Source of the DNA: Duganella aquatilis
GTDB lineage: Bacteria > Pseudomonadota > Gammaproteobacteria > Burkholderiales > Burkholderiaceae_D
Direction of reading: 5' to 3'
Assembly: GCF_009674565.1 (NCBI RefSeq)
Contig: NZ_WKJL01000001.1
Coordinates: forward strand, 310,001-374,000
DNA: 64,000 bases
The position numbers and the translations under genes are program-made. The notes under the pieces were generated by a model. It was not told the origin of the DNA. It searched no databases and saw nothing but the letters and a program-made list of their open reading frames with translations. Shown one piece after another: positions 26,266 through 35,481 of the stretch; the first letter of the stretch is position 1, and every line of letters begins with the position of its first letter.

Positions 26266-27657
26266 TTACTGGTTGAGCAGCGAGTGCTTGCGGGCGTAGC
26301 CGAAGTAGATCGCCAGGCCGATCACCAGCCAGATGCCGAAGGCAACCCAGGTGACCCAGCTCAGGTAGCACATCAGCGTGACGCAGAAGATCACCGCCAG
26401 CGCTGGCACCACCGGCACGCCTGGGCAGCGGAAGGCGCGTTTCAGGTCAGGGCGTTTCTTGCGCAGGATGACGACGGCGATCGACACCAGCGAGAAGGCG
26501 GCCAGCGTACCGATGTTGACCAGCTCACTCAACACGTTCAGCGGCACCACGGCGGCCATCAGGCCGAATACGATGCCGACGATCCAGGTGGCCAGGAACG
26601 GGGTCTGGAAACGCGGGTGCACCGTCGACAGGCGTTTCGGCAGCAGGCCGTCGCGCGACATGGCGAAGATGATGCGGGTCTGGCCGTAGGCCATCACCAG
26701 GATCACGGTGGTCATGCCCAGGATCGCGCCCAGGTCGACGAAGCCGGCGAACCAGTTTTCACCGGCCCGTTGCAGCGCCAGCGTGACCGGGTGGTCGATG
26801 CCGAGGAATTCCTTGTACGGCACGATGCCGGTCATGATGGCCGAGACAATCACGTACAGCACGGTGCAGCCGGCCAGCGAACCGATGATGCCGATCGGCA
26901 GATCACGTTCCGGACGTTTGACTTCTTCCGCCGCCGAGGTCACGGCGTCGAAGCCGATGAAGGCGAAGAACACCAGCGCCGAGGCGCCCAGCATGCCGTT
27001 GACGCCGTATGGCATGAACGGGTGCCAGTTGGCCGGCGTGACGTGACGCGCGCCGACGAAGATAAACAGCAGCACCACGCTGATCTTGATGACCACCATG
27101 ACGTTGTTGACGCGCGCCGATTCGCGCACGCCGATGCTCAGCATCGCCGTCAGCAGCAGCATGATGCACAGCGCCGGCAGGTTGATCAGCGTATGCACGC
27201 CGGGCAGGGCGCCGGGAGCCGCTGTCAGTTCCACCGGCAGGTGGATGCCGAAGCCGGAGATCAGCGACTGGAAGTAGCCCGACCAGCCGACCGACACGGC
27301 CGACGTGGCCAGGCCGTATTCCAGCAGCAGGTCCCAGCCGATCATCCACGCGGCCAGTTCGCCCAGCGTGGCATAGGAGTAGGTGTAGATGGAGCCGGCC
27401 ACCGGAACGGTGGAAGCAAATTCCGCGTAGCACAGCGCGGCGAAACCGCAGGCGATGGCCGCCACCACGAACGACAAGGTCAGCGCCGGACCGGCGGTGA
27501 CAGCGCCCGTACCGGTCAGCACGAAGATGCCTGTGCCGACGATGGCGCCGATGCCCATCAAGATCAGGTCGAAAGGACCCAGTACCTTCGCCAGGCCGCC
27601 GGGCTTGCCGGCATTGGCGATCATCTCATCCAGATTCTTCGTTCTAAAAATACTCAA
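26266..27657 (-). CDS. APC-family amino acid permease (CAT-like)
   Basis: The protein has 463 residues and about twelve membrane spans. The span 1 substrate motif GIGAIVGTGIFVLTGTGA is typical of cationic amino acid transporter-like permeases. The start codon is TTG at 27657, supported by GGAG five bases upstream and by the family-like MSIFRTKNLDEM start. It imports an amino acid, possibly basic or branched, by proton symport. The 144-base region upstream (27658-27801) is AT-richer and should hold its promoter; I see no further gene there. Confidence 0.86.
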   Translation of the reverse strand: MSIFRTKNLDEMIANAGKPGGLAKVLGPFDLILMGIGAIVGTGIFVLTGTGAVTAGPALTLSFVVAAIACGFAALCYAEFASTVPVAGSIYTYSYATLGELAAWMIGWDLLLEYGLATSAVSVGWSGYFQSLISGFGIHLPVELTAAPGALPGVHTLINLPALCIMLLLTAMLSIGVRESARVNNVMVVIKISVVLLFIFVGARHVTPANWHPFMPYGVNGMLGASALVFFAFIGFDAVTSAAEEVKRPERDLPIGIIGSLAGCTVLYVIVSAIMTGIVPYKEFLGIDHPVTLALQRAGENWFAGFVDLGAILGMTTVILVMAYGQTRIIFAMSRDGLLPKRLSTVHPRFQTPFLATWIVGIVFGLMAAVVPLNVLSELVNIGTLAAFSLVSIAVVILRKKRPDLKRAFRCPGVPVVPALAVIFCVTLMCYLSWVTWVAFGIWLVIGLAIYFGYARKHSLLNQ

Positions 27658-27801
27658 AATAGCTCCAGTGCTTTTTGTGTTTTATCGTGTGTCCCGTGGC
27701 GTGCCTTGTGGGCTGCTTTTTGGGCAAGCGGGAATAATACAGCAAGTTTTACGCATTTCCGAGCCTGTTGTTTTATGTGTATAAGATGGCTTCATTCAGT
27801 T

Positions 27802-28899
27802 TCATTGACTGGACAAGAGCACGGAAATGTAGAGCAGAAAACGGTCCTCCAGCCGGGCCAGATCGAGGCCAGTGATATCGCCGATGCGGCGCAGGCGGTA
27901 GTCCAGCGTGTTGCGGTGGATGTGCAGCGCTTCGGCGGTGGCGGCCGGGTGGCCGTCGTGGGCGAACCAGGCTTCCAGTGTGCGCTGCAGCATATCCTTG
28001 TTCTTGCCGAGCTTTTCGATCGGCGCGCGCAGCTGCGCCGACTGCCATCCGGTGTTCAGGCCGGAGAGCAGTACAGGCAGCGCGTGGTCGTAGTAACTGT
28101 GCAGGCGGCGTTGCGGATGGCGGCTGCGGCCGATGCGGGCGGCGGTCTTGGCGCTCTGGTAGGAAGTGGCGACGCCGTCGATGCCCTGCAGCGCGATGCC
28201 CATGGTGAGCGTGTGCGGCTGCGGGCAGACTTCGCGCAGGATGGCGGCCAGCGCGTGCAGCCGCCGGTCATGGCCGACGGCGTCGGGAAAATCAAGGATA
28301 GCCAGTTCCTGCGGGCCTGCGGCCGCGGTCAGCGCCGACGGCACGCGCGTCTGCAGCCGCAGTTGCAGCGCCTGCAGGTCGGCGTCTTCGACCTCCAGCA
28401 GATAGACGGCGTGGGTGCGTTCGAAGTGGACGCCGAGGCGGTGCGCCCAGGCGCCCAGGTCCGCCGTGCTGGCGTGTTCGCCGTTGATCAGGTGGAGGAC
28501 GAAGGCTTCGCGGTAGCGCGAATCGCGCTGCAGTTCGCCCGTCAATTGCGCCTGTTCGAGGATCATTTCGGCGGTCAGGCGTACCAGCTCGCCGAACTGG
28601 CGGACGTCGTCCGGTGCGCCGCTCAGGCCTACCGCGCCGCACAATTGTCCGTGCACCGTCAGCGGCAAATTGATGCCCGGCTGGGCGCCGTGCAGGTTTC
28701 TGGCGCTGGCGTCGTCGATTTCCACCGTCAGTTTCTTGGCCAGCGCCAGCAGCGCGCCCGCATGCAGTTCGCCGATGCGGGCCGGATTGCCGCTGGCGAT
28801 GATGCTGCCGTTGGCGTCCATGACGTTGACGTTATAGGGGATGATGCGCATGGTGCGGGTAACGATATCCTGCGCCAGCTCCGTGCTGAGTATGTCCAT
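27802..28899 (-). CDS. cdaR: CdaR-family sugar-diacid/glycerate regulator
   Basis: The protein has 365 residues. The N-terminal sugar-diacid-recognition domain (about 1-135, starting MDILSTELAQDIVTRTM) is followed by a linker and a PucR-type helix-turn-helix at the C-terminus (TAEALHIHRNTLDYRLRRI). E. coli CdaR activates galactarate, glucarate and glycerate genes and is thought to sense glycerate. Here the divergent genes encode an MFS transporter and a glycerate kinase, so the same role is likely. The symbol is by family and context. The 129-base divergent region contains its probable operator. Confidence 0.85.
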   Translation of the reverse strand: MDILSTELAQDIVTRTMRIIPYNVNVMDANGSIIASGNPARIGELHAGALLALAKKLTVEIDDASARNLHGAQPGINLPLTVHGQLCGAVGLSGAPDDVRQFGELVRLTAEMILEQAQLTGELQRDSRYREAFVLHLINGEHASTADLGAWAHRLGVHFERTHAVYLLEVEDADLQALQLRLQTRVPSALTAAAGPQELAILDFPDAVGHDRRLHALAAILREVCPQPHTLTMGIALQGIDGVATSYQSAKTAARIGRSRHPQRRLHSYYDHALPVLLSGLNTGWQSAQLRAPIEKLGKNKDMLQRTLEAWFAHDGHPAATAEALHIHRNTLDYRLRRIGDITGLDLARLEDRFLLYISVLLSSQ

Positions 28900-29028
28900 G
28901 GCGCCTATTTTAGTGCATTCGCCCAAGAATTGAACGGCGGATGCGGCCAGATTCGGGCGTTGGTCCAATGCTTTTTTGTGATCGATTCCAGATAATCGCG
29001 GTATCATTAAAATAGATCGGAGACCTGC

Positions 29029-30354
29029 ATGAGCAATTCCAACACCTCGGCCCAAGTGTGGCCGGCGGCGTCCGTCCTGGACGGCGCCTATAAAAAAGCC
29101 AGCTGGCATCTGATTCCGTTCATTTTCGTCTGTTACCTGTTCAATTACCTGGACCGCGTCAACGTCGGCTTCGCGAAGCTGGAAATGCTGGACGCGCTCA
29201 AATTGAGCAATACTGTTTACGGCCTGGGCGCCGGCATCTTCTTCATCGGCTATGTGCTGAGCGGCGTGCCGAGTAACCTGATCCTGCATAAAATCGGCGC
29301 ACGGCGCTGGATCTCGGTGATGATGATCGCGTGGGGCGGCCTGTCCGCCTGCATGCTGTTCGTGCATTCGCCCACCTCGTTCTATGTGCTGCGCTTCTTC
29401 ACCGGCGTGGCGGAGGCGGGCTTCTTCCCCGGCATGGTTCTGTACTTCACCCACTGGTTCCCGACCCAGAAGCGCGGCCAGGTAATGGCGCTGTTCATGT
29501 CGGCGATTCCGATTTCGGGCCTGATCGGCGGTCCGCTGTCCGGCTGGATGCTGTCGCACTTCTCCTCCGGCCAGGGCGGCATGGCCGGCTGGCAGTGGCT
29601 GTTCCTGCTGCAGGGCGTGCCGACCGTGCTGCTGGGCGTCGGCGTTTACCTGTACCTGAACGACGGCATCACCCAGGCCAAGTGGCTCAGCGCCGAAGAG
29701 AAATCCGCCATGCAGGCCGCGCTGGCCAGCGATGAGCAGCAGCGCGCCGCCACCAGCAGCGTGGGCCAGACCTTTGGCGCGGTGCTCGGCAACGGCAGCG
29801 TATGGATGCTGGGCGTGATCTACTTCTGCATCCAGATGGGCGTGTATGCGATTAACTTCTGGCTGCCGTCGATCATCAAGTCGCTGGGATTCGAGAGCGC
29901 GGTCACGGTGGGTTGGCTGAGCGCCATTCCCTACCTGATGGCCGCCGTGTTCATGGTGTGGAGCGGCCGTTCCGCCGACAAGCACCGCGAACGCCGCTTG
30001 CACGTGTCACTGCCGATGGTCATGGGCCTGATTGGCCTGCTGATGGCGGCCAACTTCTCCAGCAATGCGCTGATCGTCATGATCGGCTTGAGCATGGCGA
30101 CCATGGGCGCGCTGGCGGCGCTGGCGCAGTTCTGGTCCCTGCCGGCGGCCTTCCTCGGCAGCGCCGCGGCGGCCGGCGGCCTGGCGCTGATTAATTCGCT
30201 GGGCCAGATCGCCGGTTTCGTCAGCCCGTTCCTGGTCGGCTGGATCAAGGACGCGACCAACAGCACCGATTCGGCGCTGTATATTCTGTCGAGCGTGCTG
30301 CTGATCGGCGCGATACTGGTGCTGCGCATTCCGGCAAAACTGGTCAACCGCTAA
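29029..30354 (+). CDS. MFS transporter, anion:cation symporter family (glycerate or sugar-acid uptake)
   Basis: The protein has 441 residues and twelve membrane spans. FNYLDRVNVGFAKLEM in span 1 is the signature of the ACS family, which includes glucarate, galactarate and hexuronate transporters such as GarP and GudP. GGAG lies seven bases before the ATG. The gene is divergent from the CdaR-type regulator and nine bases ahead of glycerate kinase. Uptake of glycerate or an aldarate feeding into glycerate is the most likely role. Confidence 0.87.
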   Translation: MSNSNTSAQVWPAASVLDGAYKKASWHLIPFIFVCYLFNYLDRVNVGFAKLEMLDALKLSNTVYGLGAGIFFIGYVLSGVPSNLILHKIGARRWISVMMIAWGGLSACMLFVHSPTSFYVLRFFTGVAEAGFFPGMVLYFTHWFPTQKRGQVMALFMSAIPISGLIGGPLSGWMLSHFSSGQGGMAGWQWLFLLQGVPTVLLGVGVYLYLNDGITQAKWLSAEEKSAMQAALASDEQQRAATSSVGQTFGAVLGNGSVWMLGVIYFCIQMGVYAINFWLPSIIKSLGFESAVTVGWLSAIPYLMAAVFMVWSGRSADKHRERRLHVSLPMVMGLIGLLMAANFSSNALIVMIGLSMATMGALAALAQFWSLPAAFLGSAAAAGGLALINSLGQIAGFVSPFLVGWIKDATNSTDSALYILSSVLLIGAILVLRIPAKLVNR

Positions 30355-30363
30355 GAGTTTTAC

Positions 30364-31509
30364 ATGAAAATAGTGATAGCACCGGATTCGTTCAAGGAGA
30401 GCCTGACGGCGATGGCCGTGGCCAACGAGATTGAGGCCGGTTTCCGCGAGATATTCCCCGACGCCGAATACCGCAAGCTGCCGGTGGCCGACGGCGGCGA
30501 AGGCACGGTGCAGGCGATGATCGACGCCAGCGGCGGCAAGCTGGTGGCCTTGCAGGTCACCGGGCCGCTGGGCCAGCCGGTATCGGCGTTCTATGGCTTG
30601 ATGGGCGACGGCCAGACGGCGGTGATCGAAATGGCCGCCGCCAGTGGCCTGGAACTGGTGCTGCCGTCGCAGCGCAACCCGCTGCGCACCACCAGCTTCG
30701 GCACCGGCCAGCTGATATTGAACGCGCTGAACGCCGGCGCGCGCCGCTTCGTATTGGGCATCGGTGGCAGCGCCACCAACGACGGCGGCGCCGGCATGCT
30801 GCAGGCGCTGGGCGGCCGGCTGGTCGACGCCTGCGGCGCGGATCTGGCGCCGGGCGGCGGCGCGCTGAATATGCTGGACCACATCGACCTGTCCGGCCTT
30901 GATGCGCGCATCAAGGAATGCGTGTTCGACGTCGCCTGCGATGTCAGCAACCCGCTGGTGGGGCCGCAGGGCGCCTCCGCCATCTTCGGCCCGCAAAAGG
31001 GCGCGACGCTGGAAATGGTGGCGCGGCTGGACGACAACCTGCGTCATTATGCGGCAGTGATCGCGCGCGACCTGGGCCAGGACGTGGCCAACGTGCCGGG
31101 CGCCGGCGCCGGCGGCGGCATCGGCGCGGCCATGCTGGTGTTCCTGGGCGGCAGCCTGCGTCCGGGCAGCGAGATCGTCACCGACGCGGTGGGCCTGGAT
31201 GCGGCGGTGGCCGATGCGGACCTGGTCATCACCGGCGAAGGCCGCATCGACGGCCAGACCATCCACGGCAAGACGCCGGTGGGCGTGGCGCGCGTGGCGC
31301 AGCGCTACGGCAAGCCGGTGATCGCGATCGCCGGCGGCCTGGGAAGCGGCGCGGCGGCGGTGCATGAACACGGCATCAACGCGGTATTCGGCTCCGTCAG
31401 CCGTCCGTGCACGGTGGAGGAGGCCATGGCCGCCGCCGCCGCCAACGTGCGCAGCGCGGCGCGCAATATCGCCGAGACTTTACGAGTGGGCGCCAGCCTG
31501 CGTCTGTAA
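30364..31509 (+). CDS. garK: Glycerate 2-kinase
   Basis: The protein has 381 residues, the usual GarK/GlxK length. It starts MKIVIAPDSFKESLTA, and the motifs VADGGEGT, GIGGSATNDGGAGML, GAGAGGGIGAA and TGEGRIDGQT cover the substrate and ATP sites. It phosphorylates D-glycerate to 2-phosphoglycerate, delivering sugar-acid carbon to lower glycolysis. It follows the MFS gene closely and is probably controlled by the CdaR-type protein. Aldarate dehydratase, aldolase and tartronate semialdehyde reductase genes are not in the window. The last 30 bases overlap the convergent cyclase gene. Confidence 0.92.
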   Translation: MKIVIAPDSFKESLTAMAVANEIEAGFREIFPDAEYRKLPVADGGEGTVQAMIDASGGKLVALQVTGPLGQPVSAFYGLMGDGQTAVIEMAAASGLELVLPSQRNPLRTTSFGTGQLILNALNAGARRFVLGIGGSATNDGGAGMLQALGGRLVDACGADLAPGGGALNMLDHIDLSGLDARIKECVFDVACDVSNPLVGPQGASAIFGPQKGATLEMVARLDDNLRHYAAVIARDLGQDVANVPGAGAGGGIGAAMLVFLGGSLRPGSEIVTDAVGLDAAVADADLVITGEGRIDGQTIHGKTPVGVARVAQRYGKPVIAIAGGLGSGAAAVHEHGINAVFGSVSRPCTVEEAMAAAAANVRSAARNIAETLRVGASLRL

Positions 31510-32427
31510 TTCGGGCGCGGCCGCGCGCCACAGCACGCGGTTGCGGCCTTCCTTCTTTGCCTGGTAGAGCAGGGTGTCGGCGGCGGCAAACAGTTCGCTG
31601 CAGGACTCCTTGCCGGCGCCGCTCAACGTGGCGCCGCCGGCGCTTACCGTCAGCATCGGCGCAACCGACGAGGCTTCGTGCTGGATCTGCAAAGCCGCGA
31701 TCGCGCAGCAGATGGCGCTGACCACCTGCTGCGCCTGCGCCGCTTCGGTATCCGGCATCAGCAGCACCACTTCCTCGCCGCCGTAGCGCGCCGCCAGATC
31801 GGCCGGACGGCGCAAGCCGGCAGAAACGGCGCGGGCCACGGCGCGCAAGGCGCGGTCGCCGGCCGGATGGCCGTAATGGTCGTTGTACTGCTTGAAGGAG
31901 TCGATATCCAGCAGCGCCAGCGACAGCGGCCGGCCGTTGCGGCGGCTGCGCTGCCATTCGGTTTCATACACTTCATCGAAGCGGCGCCGGTTCGCCAGCT
32001 CGGTCAGGCCATCGACGTGGGCCAGGTGCTCCAGCATGCGGCGCTGGCGCACCATCTGCAGCTGCATGGCCACGCGCGCCATCACCACGGTCTCGTTGAA
32101 GGGCTTGGCGATGTAGTCGGCGGCGCCCATCTTCAGGCCGATCGCTTCATCCTCCGGCCGGCCCAGGCCGGAAATGAAAATCACCGCGATGTTGGCGGTC
32201 TGCTCGTCGGCGCGCAGGCTGCGCAGCACCTGGTAGCCGTCCATGTCCGGCATCATCACGTCCAGCAGGATCAGGTCCGGCAGATGGCGCGTGGCGCGTT
32301 CCAGCGCCTGTTCGCCATTCTTCGCCAGCAGCACGGTATATTCCGGCTTGAGCAGTTCCGCCAATACCTGGCGATTGACAGTGTCGTCGTCGGCCACGAG
32401 TACCTTTTGTGTCCCCACCAGGTTCAT
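31480..32427 (-). CDS. REC-GGDEF response regulator diguanylate cyclase
   Basis: The protein has 315 residues. The receiver domain (about 8-122) has the acidic DDD pocket and phospho-acceptor D56 in LLDVMMPDMDG, with K108 further on. The GGDEF domain has GGEEV at 216-220 and an inhibitory I-site R207-x-x-D210. The fifth motif residue is V instead of F, so activity is likely but should be tested. It makes c-di-GMP when phosphorylated. The start overlaps the end of the hybrid kinase gene by four bases, pointing to that kinase as its phosphodonor. Confidence 0.9.
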   Translation of the reverse strand: MNLVGTQKVLVADDDTVNRQVLAELLKPEYTVLLAKNGEQALERATRHLPDLILLDVMMPDMDGYQVLRSLRADEQTANIAVIFISGLGRPEDEAIGLKMGAADYIAKPFNETVVMARVAMQLQMVRQRRMLEHLAHVDGLTELANRRRFDEVYETEWQRSRRNGRPLSLALLDIDSFKQYNDHYGHPAGDRALRAVARAVSAGLRRPADLAARYGGEEVVLLMPDTEAAQAQQVVSAICCAIAALQIQHEASSVAPMLTVSAGGATLSGAGKESCSELFAAADTLLYQAKKEGRNRVLWRAAAPELQTQAGAHS

Positions 32428-35400
32428 GAGCTTTCTTTCAGTTCGTTTTGCAGCGTATGCGCCAGCGCGTCCAGCGGCGCCAGTGCTGCGTGATATTCGA
32501 TGTCATCCACCGCGCGCCGGATGGCCGCCAGATGGTGCGTATGGCGTATGACCTCCGGCAGTGCGGCCAGTTCCCTCAATATGTCTTCCGCGCGGGCGTC
32601 GTCGCCGCGCAGGCAGGCTTCCAGCCGCGCGATCAGCTGCGCCGTGTCGCCGTCGCGGTGGCGCGGCGATGGCTCGCCCATTTGCAGCAGGCCGGCCAGC
32701 ACCGCGTCCAGCCCATCCGCCAACTCGTCCGCCAGCACGGCGACGCCGTCGCCGCGCCCACTGCGCAAGGCCTGCTCCAGCGCCTGCGCCTGCGCGGCCA
32801 GATGGAAGGCGCCGATGTAGGCCGCGGTCGACTTCAGGTTGTGCGCGATCTCGTGCAGCACCTGGTGCTGGCCGCCGGCCGCCGCGGCGCGCACCGCTTG
32901 CGCGGCCGCGCGGTATTCGCTGACGAAGCCGTGCAGGCGCCTGTCGAGCCGCTCGCGCTCGCGGTCCACGCTTTCCAGCGCAAGCTGCCAGTCTACGCCG
33001 GGAATGATCGGTAGCGGCGCACCGGTGGCTGCGCCCGCGGGCGCGGCGGGGACGGCGCGCTGGATGGCGGCGGCGCGGACGTTGCGGGCGGCCAGTTTTT
33101 CGGCCGGCATCCATTTGATCAGGGTGCGGAACAGCTGCTCCGGCACGATGGGCTTGGTGACGTGGTCGTTCATGCCGGCGGCGAGGCTCTTGTCACGGTC
33201 GCCGGCCATGGCATAGGCGGTCATGGCGACGATGGGCAGGTGCTGGTGGCGCGGCATGGCGCGGATGCGGCGGGTGGCCTCCAGGCCGTCCATTTCGCGC
33301 ATCTGCACGTCCATCAGCACCAGGTCGTAGTCGGTCTGCTCCACCATGCGCACCGCTTCGGCGCCATGTTCGGCAATGTCGATGCGGAGCTTGGCGGCCG
33401 CCAGGAAGTCCAGCGCCACTTCGCGGTTGTTGGCGTTGTCCTCCACCAGCAGGATGCGGGCGCCGGCAAGCGCGGACAGGTCGCGCAGCGCCAGGCCGGC
33501 GTGGCTGTGCCGCTGCGCGGGCGCGGGCTGTTGCGGCGCCAGCGGCCAGCCGACCGGCGCGGCTGCGGCGTCGGCGATGCCGAGGCGGACGACGAAGCTG
33601 AACTGGCTGCCGACGCCGGGCGTGCTGCTGACCTGGATGTCGCCGCCCATCAGCTCCACCAGCTGGCGCGAGATGCTCAGACCGAGGCCGGTGCCGCCGT
33701 ATTGGCGCGAGGTGGTGACGCCGGCCTGGTTGAACGACTGGAACAGCCCCGCCACCTGCGACGGCCGCATGCCGATGCCGGTATCCTTGACCGAGAAGCG
33801 CAGCACCACGGTGTCCTCGGCCCGGTCCAGCAGTTCGACGCCGACCCTGATTTCGCCGCGTTCGGTGAACTTGACCGCGTTGCTGGTCAGGTTGATCAGC
33901 ACCTGGCTGAGTCGCAGCGGATCGCCGACCAGGCAGGGCGGCACGCCGTCGTCGACGCGCATCTTGAATTCCACGCGCGCGGCGTCGGACTTGATGACGG
34001 TCAGGCTGGCCAGGTGGTCCAGCATCTGCTGCAATGCGAACGGGGCGGACTCCAGCCCCAGCTTGCCGGCTTCAATCTTGGAAAAGTCGAGGATGTCGTT
34101 GATGACCGCCAGCAGGTGCTCGCCGGCGCCGAGGATCTTGCCGAGGTAGTTCTGCAGCTTGGCGTTCGGCTCGGTCATCAGCGCCAGCCGGCTCATGCCG
34201 ATGATGGCGTTCATCGGCGTGCGGATCTCGTGGCTCATGTGGGCCAGGAATTCGGACTTGGTGCGCGTGGCTTCTTCGGCGCGAAGCATGGCGCTCTGCA
34301 TGGCCTTGGTGCGCAGGCCGAGGATGCGGGTGAACACCAGCATGTCGAACATATTCCCGAACTGCAGCGAGTGCATGGTCCAGAAATTCGCCGCCACCTT
34401 GCCGCCGATGACCTGGCTCAGTATGGCCGACGCGGCAAAGCTGACGCCCCAGCCGACCAGGAAGTAGATGCCGACCGGGTCGCCGCGCCGCGCACGGAAG
34501 TAGGCGCCCGGCAGGCCTAGCAGCATCGGCATCACGCCCAGCGTGCTGACGATGATCACCAGCGTCTCCACGCTCATGATGTCGGTGATGTAGGCGAGGG
34601 CGCTGAGCAGGCACAGCGCGGCGCCGCCTTTCATCAGGCGGCTGAAGATGCGGTCCATGCCCTGCCGGGCCAGCGCCTGTTCGACGAACAGGTAGGCGCC
34701 GCAGGCCGCCATCAAGGCAAACAGGCCGCCGGAGTGGAGGTTCATCCAGACGTTGTCTTTCCACAGGTACTGGTTCCCCAGCCCGAAGAATTCGATCGAG
34801 AACAGCGTGGTTCCGGCCACCAGCAGTGCGAACTTGCCGTACAGCGGCTCGCGCAGCGTGATCCATTGCGCAATGCCGTACAACAGCAGGCACAGACTCA
34901 GGCCGGTCAGTACGCCTTGCAGCATCTGCTCGCCGAGCGCGTCGCCGTGGAAGATGCCGGGACGCGACAGCGAGATGGGCAGGATCATGGTACCGATGTT
35001 CTCGACGCGCAGCAGCAGTACCTGTTCCGCTCCCGGCGTCAAATGCAGCACGACGGCGGGCACGCGGCTGCGCGGTGCGCCGGGCGGCTCCGGTTGCAGG
35101 TTGCCGATGACCTGGTGGCCGGTGATGCGGCCTTCGCTGGCCACGTAGACGTCGACGCGGTTGAGCACCGCGTAATCGATGCTGAGCACCCATTCGCTGT
35201 CGATGCCGGCGGGGGCCGATACCGGAATGCGCAGCCAGATCACGTCTTTTTGCACGCCCAGCGTGGCGTAGGCCGAATCCGGCGTGGCATAGCGTGGTTC
35301 GGCCGCCAGCGCCTGCGCCGCTGTCAGCTTGCCGCCAGCATCCGCCATCACCTTGACGAAGGGCCAGGCATCCAGCTGGCTATGCTGCCCGTCCAGCACC

Positions 35401-35477
35401 AGCGGCGCGCCGGCCGCGCTGCCGCCCAGCGTCAGGGCAAAGATCAGGAACAGGTAGCGGGCCAGGGAGTTCAGCAT
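32424..35477 (-). CDS. 7TMR-DISM hybrid histidine kinase with receiver and Hpt domains
   Basis: The protein has 1017 residues. A signal peptide (1-22) leads to a periplasmic 7TMR-DISM extracellular domain (to about 190), probably a carbohydrate sensor. Seven membrane spans follow (about 190-390), then HisKA with H near 415 (FLAHMSHEIRTPMN) and an ATPase domain with DTGIGM and GTGLGLSI. A receiver domain (D near 723, LMDVQM) and an Hpt domain (H near 879, HEIAHNLKSTA) complete it. All four phosphorelay modules are present, so phosphate can pass out to the coupled REC-GGDEF protein. It starts four bases after the stop of the TonB receptor gene. Confidence 0.92.
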   Translation of the reverse strand: MLNSLARYLFLIFALTLGGSAAGAPLVLDGQHSQLDAWPFVKVMADAGGKLTAAQALAAEPRYATPDSAYATLGVQKDVIWLRIPVSAPAGIDSEWVLSIDYAVLNRVDVYVASEGRITGHQVIGNLQPEPPGAPRSRVPAVVLHLTPGAEQVLLLRVENIGTMILPISLSRPGIFHGDALGEQMLQGVLTGLSLCLLLYGIAQWITLREPLYGKFALLVAGTTLFSIEFFGLGNQYLWKDNVWMNLHSGGLFALMAACGAYLFVEQALARQGMDRIFSRLMKGGAALCLLSALAYITDIMSVETLVIIVSTLGVMPMLLGLPGAYFRARRGDPVGIYFLVGWGVSFAASAILSQVIGGKVAANFWTMHSLQFGNMFDMLVFTRILGLRTKAMQSAMLRAEEATRTKSEFLAHMSHEIRTPMNAIIGMSRLALMTEPNAKLQNYLGKILGAGEHLLAVINDILDFSKIEAGKLGLESAPFALQQMLDHLASLTVIKSDAARVEFKMRVDDGVPPCLVGDPLRLSQVLINLTSNAVKFTERGEIRVGVELLDRAEDTVVLRFSVKDTGIGMRPSQVAGLFQSFNQAGVTTSRQYGGTGLGLSISRQLVELMGGDIQVSSTPGVGSQFSFVVRLGIADAAAAPVGWPLAPQQPAPAQRHSHAGLALRDLSALAGARILLVEDNANNREVALDFLAAAKLRIDIAEHGAEAVRMVEQTDYDLVLMDVQMREMDGLEATRRIRAMPRHQHLPIVAMTAYAMAGDRDKSLAAGMNDHVTKPIVPEQLFRTLIKWMPAEKLAARNVRAAAIQRAVPAAPAGAATGAPLPIIPGVDWQLALESVDRERERLDRRLHGFVSEYRAAAQAVRAAAAGGQHQVLHEIAHNLKSTAAYIGAFHLAAQAQALEQALRSGRGDGVAVLADELADGLDAVLAGLLQMGEPSPRHRDGDTAQLIARLEACLRGDDARAEDILRELAALPEVIRHTHHLAAIRRAVDDIEYHAALAPLDALAHTLQNELKESS

Positions 35478-35481
35478 GGGC

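Noticed and set aside
26167..28995. Plus-strand open frame of over 900 codons across the amino acid permease and CdaR genes
   Set aside because: It crosses an intergenic region and two clear minus-strand genes, and its translation is rich in Q, R and H without any domain. It is a shadow frame.
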